Shown here: positions 1 through 24,171 of the stretch, piece by piece | How positions within the stretch are numbered: position 1 is the stretch's first letter | Layout of the letters: each line of letters starts with the position of its first letter | Assembly (NCBI RefSeq): GCF_932526225.1 | Contig: NC_064041.1 | Span: 14,416,951 to 14,480,950, forward strand | Source of the DNA: Nematostella vectensis | Taxonomy: Eukaryota > Cnidaria > Anthozoa > Actiniaria > Edwardsiidae | Reading direction: 5' to 3' | DNA: 64,000 bases | The notes under the pieces: model-generated | What the model was told of the DNA's origin: nothing | The model's input: only the letters and a program-made list of their open reading frames with translations | Databases searched by the model: none | Translations under genes and position numbers: made by a program

Positions 1-2316
1 GGTATGTTCATTTACAATGAAAAAAAAAACACATTAGCATTCTATAATTAGCATCTACTAATAGTGTTAATTCTAGTAGATGTTGTTAGCTAAAGGGCCT
101 ACGGGAAGGCTTGTAAATGATTTCATTATGACATACACCAAATAGCCGTTTGTTTCAGACTCTATATTTGAGGTGTTTTATCTCGGAGTGAAGTAGGGGG
201 TGGGGGGTAGAAACTAGCTTTTAGTATATTAAGCCAAGTTGTCAGATCCACGAAACATGTGTCTTGAACCATATCGCTTGATTTCTTTTGACAGGTAAAC
301 TTGTGTTATTCCTTAGTACTCTCCACAAATTAGCTTACTTACCTATTAGCCGACAAGTGCTGCATTGTGCTCGATGATATCGGTTGGAAATCCCGGAGTA
401 TGCTTCACTTTCTCGAACCTATTTTGAACCAAAAGCGTCCTGGTTTGTTTCCTAAACGAATTGACGGTGTTTTCAATAGCGCAACATTGATATGCGGGGG
501 AATATTGAATTGTGTGATTTTTGCCGCAGGGCAACAAATCGATCATCCAGTCAACGTAGTTTAAACATTGCTTTTTTAGATTTGCGGTCAACTAAACTGG
601 CCTTGAGAGCGTGCTAGGTAATAGTCAATTCTTTTGTTTAGTCTACTTGCTTCGAGCAATATTCCTTGATTGTTTTATTAAGTTACCTTGGTACAAAATA
701 GGTAATGCGAAACAGACGTTTTTTTATTGTTCTTTTAGCCCTGAATATCCCTGCGGGCGGTATTCTTACTGTCTCCTAATCAAATTTAGTTTTCGTTTAT
801 AGAAAAGACCGCTAACCAATCACGGTACTATGTACAGTGCCGATGTCGGTGCGCTATATGAAACGAATTTTTTCCACCATTCCGCCAAATTGTTTTCTTT
901 TGGCCTAGGTAGGTTCTCCCTTCAAAAAAGCTTAAACATAAGGTACAATTGACTTTCTTTTTGCAAAAGCTAAATTTTGAAATTTATTTAAAATCTAGAA
1001 GACCTTGGGCGAAATTTACCTGTTTGCTTTGCTTGTTTATTCCCTCGTTTCTTTTGTCTTACGTATATTGATATTTGTATTTTTATCATTCACAATTTCA
1101 TTCATAAGATATCAAACAATGAAAACAAATAGTTCTAAATAAATAAAATCTTCTGTGGGTCATATCAGTATTCCGTTAGTGCATTACAGTGATGTGGTTT
1201 TCATCGGTAGACCGTACAAAATAAACCACATGTAGAAACATCTGAAGTTTGCAAATTTTCCGCTTTTTACGCTGTAGCTATTCTGCTATTCTAGGTATTC
1301 TGGGTAATTTTAATATGGCGTCTTATATTACCCAGAAGACACTAGGGACGAGGTACCCTGGGTACCAGAGCCTCCAGACTTCTCTCGCCCAGTGACGCTC
1401 AGCCAAAATGCCGTGACATTTTTTGGATGAGTGTCACTGGACGAGAGAATTTTGGAGGCTCTGGTACCCAGGGTAGGGAAGAGGTTGTACGTGGTCGTTG
1501 AAAGCCTAAAAGCTATGTATCACGGGCGTCAGAGTACACCCCCCCCCCCTTCTTAAAGCTCATAAAATTAATGAATAACCTCGTGCGATCTCTCAGCCTA
1601 GCCTTGAATGTTAAGCCGATCATAGAACACCCTCTATAACAACTAGAACTAGAGTAAACACCCTTTGCCCACCTTTTACCATATTACACTTGTCAAAAGC
1701 TCGCGATTTCAGATGGCGATATTTCGCGACATTGGATTTTTGCGATTTCGCGGCTATTTTTTTTTTAAAAAACCGGGTCACTTTATTTTCGCTTTCTTCC
1801 AATTTGGGGACAATGAAATCAAGCATAGTGGAATTGAAATGGGCTATAATCATCAAAACTATAACAAACTTGTAAAAAAAAACATGATTGGGTTAAATTT
1901 AGTTAAACAAATCTATACAATTTATTTAGTTACATATTAAGTTACAAAAATCTATAAATACAGTTCAGAATTGTCCAATTTACCACTTACGGTACATACA
2001 TGTATAACTGACAAGGTGTATTTCCATTGTTTTTTTCATTTGATTTTTGAGATTTCGCGAAATTTGACTGGAAAATGAAGTGCAGTAGTCACGTAATTTG
2101 ATTTTGAATGTTCTTCAAATACTGTCTTTTATTCACATGATACCTTACCTATCCCCTTCCCTTAGTTGTTTAGTAACCCTTTAGTCAACGCTGCTAATCA
2201 ATACAAACATTAGAGTGTGCTGGTACGCTAGCATTTCCATACTCGAACTATCCTGCAGTCCATTCCAGTATGGTATTTCATTCCCATGATACCCTGCGCT
2301 CATATTTTCAAACAAA
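1..2316. other. Intergenic, upstream of KAP3
   Basis: I see no recognisable gene here. Both strands of about 346-591 are open but match no family I know. The stretch holds a small inverted-repeat element at 1354-1475 and AT-rich sequence. Near 1690-1760 and 2045-2065 there are several TTTCGCG-type motifs that may belong to a degenerate repeat. Confidence 0.5.
1354..1475. mobile_element. 122-bp foldback MITE with 9-bp target duplication
   Basis: The two ends are near-perfect inverted repeats of about 45 bp, beginning TACCCTGGGTACCAGAGCCT on each strand. The flanks read GGGACGAGG (1345-1353) and GGGAAGAGG (1476-1484), a 9-bp target duplication with one mismatch. There is no coding capacity. 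A 9-bp duplication fits Mutator-like elements, but no transposase is visible, so the superfamily is inference. Confidence 0.7.
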
Positions 2317-2376
2317 ATGGCGGCGAGGTCGATATTTCGCTGGAGAAGAAACCAAAAAGAAGTAATGTGTGTCTAG
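2317..2376 (+). promoter_or_regulatory. Possible KAP3 5' leader with YY1-like motif and short uORF
   Basis: The motif CAAAATGGCGGC at 2313-2324 resembles the YY1/initiator-proximal element of TATA-less housekeeping promoters. The ATG in it opens a 19-codon upstream reading frame ending at TAG 2374-2376, 30 bp before the KAP3 start codon. Whether this segment is transcribed is unknown; if it is, the uORF could damp KAP3 translation. Confidence 0.35.
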
Positions 2377-2405
2377 CTTACTGGATACAACCAACACGAT
2401 ACAAG

Positions 2406-16254
<13,849 letters not shown>

Positions 16255-16377
16255 TCCACCCCCCTCGCCTCAAGTCACTCCTCGCGTTTTATTGATAAAA
16301 ATATCGTAGTTTATTCTATCATGCCAGGCTGAGCTCTTACGGCGTACTTTTTATGTTTCGTCCCAGATTCAAACGCG

Positions 16378-16383
16378 AATAAA
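16378..16383 (+). terminator. Candidate KAP3 polyadenylation signal
   Basis: AATAAA 124 bp after the KAP3 stop codon. Position and sequence fit; use is not shown. Confidence 0.45.
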
Positions 16384-17213
16384 CAGTCGATTGTTTTGTC
16401 TTCATTTGCACGCATTCGCATTTGATCCGGCATGCGAAAAGTACGCCGTATGAACTGGTTCTAACTCGTCCAGGAAGTTTGTAGTTTCTCCTACAGCGAT
16501 GTGCTCAATCATTAAACTCTTTAAACTCATCATTATCTTTCACACGCTTGGGTAGTTTTTTTTTTTTTTTTTTTTTTTTTGGTTCCGATCCAACTTGTGT
16601 GAGAATCTGTCAAATATAAGCGCAACACAAGTGAGAATCGGCAAATACAAGCTCAACTAACACAAGTGAGAATCAGTCAAACACAACAAATGCCAGTTAT
16701 AAATACCTGTAGTTATGCCCTGGATTACTTTTAACAACAAACAATTCCTTGCAAGAAAATATATCACAGATTTAACCTTGCTTAATCCCTGGTTGTGAAC
16801 TTCTAAAGAGATTAATCAAGGCTTAAATGTCAAGGTGAATTTTTGTTTTTTTGTTTGTTTGTTTGTTTGTTTATAACTGAAAGTTCTGTCTAGTACAATG
16901 ACCAATGTAAGGATTCGTATTCATGTTGGCTACAGGGTAGGCGCAACACAAGTAAGAATCGATCAAAACAAGCGCAACACACGAGAGAATTGATCAAAAC
17001 AAGCGCAACACAAGTAAGAATCGATCAAAACAAGCGCAACACAAGTAAGAATCGATCAAAACAAGCGCAACACAAGTAAGAATCGATCAAAACAAGCGCA
17101 ACACAAGTAAGATTCGGTCAAACACAAGCGTAATTCAAGTAAGAATCGCTCAAACACAAGCGCAACACAAGTGGGAATCGCTCAAACACAAGCGCAAAAC
17201 AATCAAGCAGTAA
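16384..17213. repeat. Intergenic with poly-T and 31-bp minisatellite
   Basis: A poly-T run lies at 16557-16580. From about 16612 to 17205 a unit reading GCGCAACACAAGTAAGAATC followed by GATCAAAACAA recurs, densely at 16938-17205 and loosely before. The same unit sequence occurs inside the foldback element at 50145-50306. Confidence 0.85.
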
Positions 17214-17222
17214 GCGTTCTCT

Positions 17223-17424
17223 TAGCCTGCTTGTAGGCGGTACTCGGTGTTAATTGCGGAAAACCCCTCTCCGTTCGGTGATCGGGCGCCATCTTGTATT
17301 TTAAGCCGCGTAGTTCCTGGGGGCGAGCGCAGAAACGGACGCTACTCTGCGTCCGTTTTTGCGATCACCGAACGGAGAGGGTTTTCCGCGATGATAACAC
17401 TGAATACCGCCTGCAAGCAGGCTA
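17223..17424. mobile_element. 202-bp foldback MITE, TAGCCTGC ends, 9-bp duplication
   Basis: Arms of about 62 bp pair almost perfectly; both ends read TAGCCTGCTTG inward. Flanks are GCGTTCTCT (17214-17222) and GCGTTTTCT (17425-17433). A second palindrome (CGGACGC/GCGTCCG) sits in the loop. The 129-codon open frame starting at 17247 lies partly inside this element and is not considered a gene. Confidence 0.85.
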
Positions 17425-17433
17425 GCGTTTTCT

Positions 17434-18985
17434 ATGATAACCGTCGCCGCCTGTGCTCGACCCTACGGCGGGTTAGTTTCTATGGCGTGTTGTGCGGTTG
17501 GAAAATTCTGCGAAACTTTATGACTTGTAATCAAAAGAAAAAAACAGTGACTGTGACCATCTTAATCAATGAAAAAGGTTTCTTCGGTAGCAGTTTTTTT
17601 ATGCATAATATAGCTGCTCAGATGAATTTTACGTGAATTACCGTACATATCTCAAAAAACTTCTCATGGACCCATGAACAAACTTGCCATGGTCCCATGG
17701 ACAAAATGAACCTGTGGCCAAACCATTCGATGGACAGCGATTGCCCAATTATGCGGGCAGTGTTTTTAAAGGAAAAGGTACAAAACCTAGCCGACTATTG
17801 TAGCATGTAGTTGGTTTTCAGTTGCTGTGTACTGTGTACATCCGGGAAGGCTATGTTTTCGAATGGGAGTCCTGGTCCTGTGGTGTGCAAGTATGCCCCA
17901 GCTTCCCTCACTTCATGTGGCCACAGGTATCCGCGGTACCTCGTTGCACGTGGTCGCTTAGGGCAGTCGTGACTCCTTCTATCCTTGTTTTAATTCGTCT
18001 CTTTGTTTTTATCAAGCCTTGAATTTCTACCAGCGGTACCTGCCGAGGTATGTATCCTGTTCAATGATAGCTTTTGCATGCAGTAAGTTACACAAAGCAA
18101 TTCCGTACTTTTTATCGCTCTGGTTGACGTTAGTGTGTGTAGTTTTAATGTTTTCCATTGTTTATCTCCGCTTGAGTTCTTGAATTACCCTCTGTACTAC
18201 TGGTTTTGTTTATAAGACAGCTGGCTACGAGCGCTGCAGGTATTCATTGTTCACATGTGTGTTCTATACAGCGCTCGAGGTCAAGATTACAAACTAATGT
18301 ATCGATCGCCCGATATCGTCCGTATAACCTCCACATGCGAGATGTGCTTGTCATATAACTTACATGTCTATTTTCTGCATTTTTGATATATCCGGAGTCA
18401 CTGTAATTTTTGTTTACAAAGACCAAAAGGGCGCAATTCCATACCCCTTCTAAAACACCATGGGTGGTAAAAACTTGTCATACAAAAAGATACCCAAGTC
18501 TCCAATTCCATAACAATTCAACTGACATATTCTTGTGTTGCAAGTTATAGAAATATTTGGAGTTGCCTATACAAAATAGCTCTGGTTCTTGTTCATCAGA
18601 AAGTCTTATTATGATTTAAGATGCTGAATAGACAAAATACACAGGACAAACTCATATGGGGGGGGGGGGGGGGGGGGGGACGAGGGGAGCAATACAATAA
18701 AGTGGGAAACAATTTGTTTAACAATATCATACATGGGGACTACCTTCTGTTCCAAGGTTCATAAAGCCAATATTATATACTCATCGACAAGTTACTGCTA
18801 CTGTATGTAAATGACTGCTTTGCCCTCAGAGCCCCTGCCCTGGGAAACCTGTTTACTGTAATGTAATGTACAATAGCCGCAGTCTTCATTGGACCAAAAC
18901 TGATGTAAACCTTTATAATAAAGTATCACCATCTACTTGAATAAGTTCTATCCACTATTTCTTAGTTTTCACACATTTACTGCAT
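17434..18985. other. Intergenic, KAP3 to RRM-SAM gene
   Basis: No gene recognised. A run of about 22 G residues lies at 18658-18679. A 5' untranslated exon of the downstream gene could lie here, but nothing identifies one. Confidence 0.5.
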
Positions 18986-18995
18986 TCCAAGTGAT

Positions 18996-19197
18996 AGCCT
19001 TGATAGTTTTTCTGGCATGAAAACCCCAAAAACACAAAGTTCCGCAGGGAGAGGGGGAGAAAAAATGTGTGGGGAAGGGCATTTTTTCTCCCCCTCCCCC
19101 TGCAGAGCACGTTATCCAAGATGGCGGCCGTGGTTTGGAACTTCGTGTTTTCAGGGTTTTCATGCCGAAAAAACTATGAAAGCCTAACAGTAGGCTA
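18996..19197. mobile_element. 202-bp foldback MITE upstream of RRM-SAM gene
   Basis: Two inverted arms (about 18996-19055 and 19078-19197) share AGTTCC, the AGGGGGAG tract and the GGCATGAAAACCC segment. The right arm carries an extra piece with AAGATGGCGGCC. Flanks TCCAAGTGAT (18986-18995 and 19198-19207) form a perfect 10-bp target duplication. The right end read inward starts TAGCCTACTGTT, like the ends of the copy at 44309-44426. Confidence 0.85.
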
Positions 19198-19297
19198 TCC
19201 AAGTGATATTCTTCTCTCTCACTTTTTGAGGGGTTGGATACCCGCTGAACGTCTTTGCCACTTATTAGCTAATATGAATGCTCTGCTTTACTGTAGG

Positions 19298-20458
19298 ATG
19301 GCATCTCTTATGAATTCTGTTAGTGACATCAATCAACCCCAAGAGGCAGGGCAAGTTTATCAAAAAGTTATCATCCCCAGGGATAGAAATGGTTTATATG
19401 GGTTACACATCAGCAATTTATCCCCTCAGGTTTCTGAGCATGATCTAAGGACAGTGTTTCAGGCAGTTGGCCGGGTTTTTGTTTGCAAGATTGTGGTGTT
19501 CAAGGGTGCCAATAACAGAGATACAAATGCACGTATTGGATTTGTGAAATTCAAGTCCTACAGTGAGGCTCTGTCTGGATTGCTTAAACTTAACGGAGCG
19601 GAAATCAAGAGATGTAACATCCTGATAAAACCTGCCCTCGTACAGGGAGATAAGGGGGGGCCAGTGTTAAAAACATCAAAGTCCTCTGGCAATAGCACTA
19701 GCCCTGACTCCAGTACTGCTGGAACACCAAGGAAGAACTCTGATAACTCCAGTGGGGAGAGAAGCCCTAGAGGGCCCATTGTGGAGATGAAATGGAGCAA
19801 TGGGCAAGATGGCCCCCCCTTGGCTAGCATGCCCCTTTCCCCACAAACTACACAGGACTACTATGTGCTGTCTTCTGATGCCATGTGTAGGGATATAAGA
19901 GAGGTTAACTACCAGCCCAATGGTTACCATAAAAACACTGTTAACAATCAACAGGCGGCATGCACTCTGCATGGCTTGAATGACAACACATGGAGCAATA
20001 ACAATGCCCCAGATGTATGGCCACAGGATCTCCATGGTAACATCACTTCTAATGAATATGCAAATGGGCATTTACAGATGCCTGAAACTAGCAAGAGGGC
20101 GACGTCCAGTCCTCAAAAGCAGTCTACCAATACATGCTCGTTGGATGGGTCAGAAGATGAGGGGCTGGCGTCAGTGACTGCTACGCTCAAACAACTAGAG
20201 ATGTCTCGGTCAAGCTCCGCCTCATTTCTCAGCAGTGTGGATATAACAAAGTGGTCGGTGTCAGATGTTGTGGACTATCTAGAGAACACTGAGCAGTGCT
20301 CTAGTGGGATTCTTGAATTTATCAAAGGGGAGGAGATCAATGGGAATGCTCTTCTGCTTCTTGATAAGGAGTCTGTATTGCCATACCTTAAGTTGGGCCC
20401 TACATTAAATCTCTTGGATATCGTTAGCAAGATCAAGGCAAGCCAAGGCCTCAATTAA
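19298..20458 (+). CDS. RRM and SAM domain protein, uninterrupted
   Basis: A 386-codon frame without introns. Residues of about 29-112 form an RNA recognition motif: LYGLHISNLSP is the RNP2-type strand and ARIGFVKFKSYSEA the RNP1-type strand. A low-complexity Ser/Asn/Pro linker follows. The C-terminus (DITKWSVSDVVDYLENTE onward, to the end) is a SAM domain, a protein- or RNA-interaction fold. I start at the ATG at 19298 because upstream in-frame codons run through a transposon and because TTTACTGTAG just before it looks like a splice acceptor, which would imply a 5' UTR intron. The frame opens as far as an ATG at 19067, within the element. Likely an RNA-binding regulator; I do not recognise a named ortholog. 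A retrocopy origin is possible. Confidence 0.85.
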   Translation: MASLMNSVSDINQPQEAGQVYQKVIIPRDRNGLYGLHISNLSPQVSEHDLRTVFQAVGRVFVCKIVVFKGANNRDTNARIGFVKFKSYSEALSGLLKLNGAEIKRCNILIKPALVQGDKGGPVLKTSKSSGNSTSPDSSTAGTPRKNSDNSSGERSPRGPIVEMKWSNGQDGPPLASMPLSPQTTQDYYVLSSDAMCRDIREVNYQPNGYHKNTVNNQQAACTLHGLNDNTWSNNNAPDVWPQDLHGNITSNEYANGHLQMPETSKRATSSPQKQSTNTCSLDGSEDEGLASVTATLKQLEMSRSSSASFLSSVDITKWSVSDVVDYLENTEQCSSGILEFIKGEEINGNALLLLDKESVLPYLKLGPTLNLLDIVSKIKASQGLN

Positions 20459-20473
20459 ATTACATACAGGTGA

Positions 20474-20479
20474 AATAAA
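20474..20479 (+). terminator. Candidate polyadenylation signal, RRM-SAM gene
   Basis: AATAAA 15 bp after the stop codon, with more AT-rich sequence downstream. A longer 3' UTR is equally possible. Confidence 0.4.
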
Positions 20480-23265
20480 TATATATTAGTATGTAATGAA
20501 AATATCTTAGAATATTATTATCTTACATAAACTCAAACAGGTAGTTTAGTTCAATGCATCTCTCATGCATCATCATTCCATTTATACATCATACATTTCT
20601 CTTTTCATAAGTATCAACCTACTTTGCAACAGAGGAAATAAATTTAGAATATTTTCTTTATTACAAACAGCTAGAATATATATTATTTATTTCTCTAATA
20701 ACTGAAAGAAATGACTGTTTTATCCGATTTCATTAATTTAGATTCTATTATACTATTATATATACTAAATTCTATTATTCTATTATAGTATACAGCGGGA
20801 GCGTGTCCATGGCTCTTACACTAACCAAAGTGTCACTAAGTTCTTTTATCCTTTTATGAACTAAATATACACTTGTTTCAAAAAAGTTTGCACTTGAGAA
20901 TCAGTGTTATGTACCCTGAAGTGGTCCATGGGAAACTAAGGCTACATTCTGGACTGTGAAATGTTCAGGGATGTATAGAGGCACACAAACAAGGATTCTC
21001 CACTTCTCCAAGGCTTGATTTTTATTGCTGCTTTTTTTTAATTACACAGTAATTTTGCTGAGACTCATAAGGCATTGTGGGTCACACCACATGGATTCTC
21101 CAAGTGTAACCTTATTTGAAATAGGTGTATTGTATAGTTGCCTTGATATCCGTGGAGATTATGCCTCTGAAACATTACACTAACACATTTTTAGCATGGT
21201 TCTTCTCTTTAAGTCACCCATAGAATTACTAAAAACTGTTAGAAATTTCTTCATAGACTATTCCTGGTCTGTGTAAGGCGAGAGTTGTGTTTGACTTCAA
21301 ACTGCCATATTGTTAATTCGTTATAATCTTGAAGGGAATGTTTTATCCCAAGCAACGTTAAAGGATTATTCTTGGGTCGCGTTGACCTATTTGTTAATTT
21401 GTTATCACCCTAATGGCATGTTATGGTTGGTTTTCTTGACCTTGCACTTAAGGGTTCTCCACCAGACATAAGACAACACATCCTTGAAATCTTTTTCCAT
21501 GGAAACCCAGGGTTGATGGGGGTTATTCGGGAAAGAGTGTGGTTTAGATTTTTGATTCGTTTGTACTCTGTGACAACACAAAGCCCTTGCAAGGAAGGGA
21601 AGCATGCAATTGCTACATTTTACAGTAACTCAATGGACCTGGACCATTAGATATTTGCAAATATCAAGGCGCAATAAAGCAGAGAAATTACCCAAGGAAA
21701 AATCCTGGCTTCACCCCCGACCCTATATGTCAAGGGGGCGGGGGTATACAGAGAGAAGGCCATTTAGATATAATATTCAGGTAAAGGGTTTTGAATCTCA
21801 GAAATATTACATGCTTAAAAATATCCCATTCTTCTTATCTAATGGTCCAAAAAAACCGTTTGATATTGATTTAAGCATTACATTGACCTATCTATCTTAC
21901 TGGCTGCAGTCTTGTGGGGAACCTTAGTTTGTCAAAGGTCGTTATTTAAAAGGTTAAACATATTGAGATGTTTATATAGTTTATATGTAGCCATGGCTCT
22001 ATGGCTTGAAGTCTGTTGATCTAATTTACGTGACACTGTTTTTCCGCCATCATCTTGAAAACTTTTCCAACATTAATTGAACTATAATGTAGAAATTTGA
22101 GCCGTTTTTATTATAGGTTTAATTGACTTTGATTGACTTACAGTGATTCAAGCAGATTTAGTTCACTAGCTAAACGAATATCATTTTATCTCCTAGAAAA
22201 CCACGCGTCACGCAAGTAAGAACGACAGATTTTAATTAAATTACTTTTATAATGGTGGGAAGCCCAGCAAACCTTTTGAGGTATTGCTGACAATTTTGAT
22301 TATCGCCTCGTGATCTCTAAAAATTCTTACGTTATACGTTATGTAGTCTGCTTTGCTGCCGATCTTAGCGTCACACACGTGCCGCTAGTAGCGGCTGCTA
22401 AGCATGATTTACATTATGAAACTATTTCATCAGAGTGGACTGCCTGTGGAAAACCACACGATTCCCGATCCAATACAAAAAGAGAGTCGAGATGATATCA
22501 CAACTACTGTTCTTGTTAAATTTGTTACAATAATTATTTAACTCGCCAAAGCTGTTGAGGAAATAAATTCAAAACATGATATTGAGATAATGGGATATTT
22601 ATTGGGAAACTTGTTCTGTCACAGTCATAAAATGCAACTGTCTTTTTTTTTATCGTGGCTGCCAGAAATCAGCAAAATTGCGCAATACACAAGAGCCTCT
22701 GCGCATTTCTACTCTAATAGGAGCAAATAGTGGGGCGTCACCATTCCCTCGCGTCCCAGACAACCACAGGAAACTCAAGCCCTCAGAGCTTTTATTCGCC
22801 TTTAATTAAAGTAAATTGGTGTTCTAAACACATATATTTATTCATAGTCAAAAGCCCCATAATAAATAGCCTTTGCGTCTAGTCCATCGACCACGTAATC
22901 ATGACAACGGTTACCGTGGTAACATAAAAAATTAAATATCTCACTAAAATTAATAGCTGTACTAGGGGCAAAGGCTATTTCATATCTGTGTAATGTCAAT
23001 AAACAAATATGTGCCTTAAGATTTCCAAATTGTTTTGCTTAAATGTTCCCCATTTTAACTTGAATGATTCTAGCTAATTAAAAATCAAATTTATTCAAGT
23101 AAACCGTTTCCATGGCAACAACAATTTCAACTTTTGTAAGTTACCACGATCTGCCACTATACCAAGCTTTATTGCTATCCATTCGCGAGATATTCAAGAA
23201 AATCATTTTGTTCCGCGTATAAGCCCATAGTCAAGCCTTAGTAAGCCTGAGTCGTAAAAATGACG
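20480..23265. other. Intergenic, no gene recognised
   Basis: AT-rich sequence with only short open frames lacking recognisable domains. A G-rich repeat fragment (CCCCCGACC / GGGGGCGGGGGT) at 21713-21748 resembles one at 26590-26610. Confidence 0.5.
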
Positions 23266-23805
23266 TCACCCCGTACCTTTCCGCTTTTTTAAACGTTTGA
23301 ATCCGTGTTAGTGTGGACGGCTGGATCCAGGCGAACATGATGCGAAAACGAAAGTGTGGACTCGAATCAAGTGATGCGTTTTCGGCGAAACGAATCCGGA
23401 TGACATGACGGAAAATCGCGCAATTCCTAGAGAGAGAAGACACAATTTTTTACAATGGCTATAGTTCCTTGTATTACGGACTGATTTTCAAAACACAAAT
23501 AACGTGAGGCCGAAGTGCACATAACCAGATTTTGGCTTTTTAAGATATTTTTTCCTTGATCATCATTGCGCTGTGTATCAGTTCAGGGACGAAAAGCTCA
23601 AATTTCAATGACACTTTACAAAAAGTCGCATCAATTTAAAAAAAGTCGCACTTGATAATTTGTTTGCTATAAGTTACTAAGAACTCAGAGAAATTCTCCG
23701 CCTTATTCGATGTGAAATGGGCTTATTTGAAGCGTCACGTCATGTTTTTCCGTCATGTAAATCCGGATACTTTTGAATTCGTGTTAGTGCGGACGGCCCC
23801 TCAGA
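23266..23805. repeat. Dispersed repeat, copy A
   Basis: The segment 23405-23640 matches the reverse complement of about 50930-51190 over more than 200 bp, sharing CATGACGGAAAA, ATAACGTGAGGCC, CAGGGACGAAA and GTCGCATCAATTT in order. GTGTTAGTGTGGACGGC near 23305 recurs as GTGTTAGTGCGGACGGC near 23780 in the same orientation, so these may be internal direct repeats near the element ends. No coding capacity seen. Confidence 0.65.
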
Positions 23806-24171
23806 GGTACGCACTCAATAAAGTCTAGCTTTGAATGCCGATGACTTGCGCGTGGTCTTGCGAAAACCAGGGGGCGGAGCTATCCCTTTTATAAGCGCGC
23901 GTTTATGTTTAAGTTTGCATTCTTTCCAATTGTAAATACGCTTTATTTGTAATGTGCGAGTTTTTCTAAAATTCACGGTTTCACGTGTCAAACGATTATT
24001 TTGATCGGCCGCTTGTTGCACTTTGGCCATTTTGTTTACTTTTGGACGGCTGTGATTGGTCGATTTGGCAACTCCTTCACGTCATGTGTGAAAGGGGTGG
24101 TTTGTAAAAACATATCAATCAATGGCTGTCGTATTTCTAAATGATCTAAAAGAGCCTGGGGCAAGAAGGCG

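Noticed and set aside
346-591. 81-codon minus-strand frame with a GTAAGT after it
   Set aside because: No recognisable domain, and the plus strand is open over the same segment; insufficient support.
17247-17636. 129-codon open frame
   Set aside because: Much of it lies in the arms of a foldback transposon; no domain.
19067-19297. N-terminal extension of the RRM-SAM protein
   Set aside because: Encoded by a MITE and by sequence upstream of a probable splice acceptor; not kept as protein without transcript evidence.
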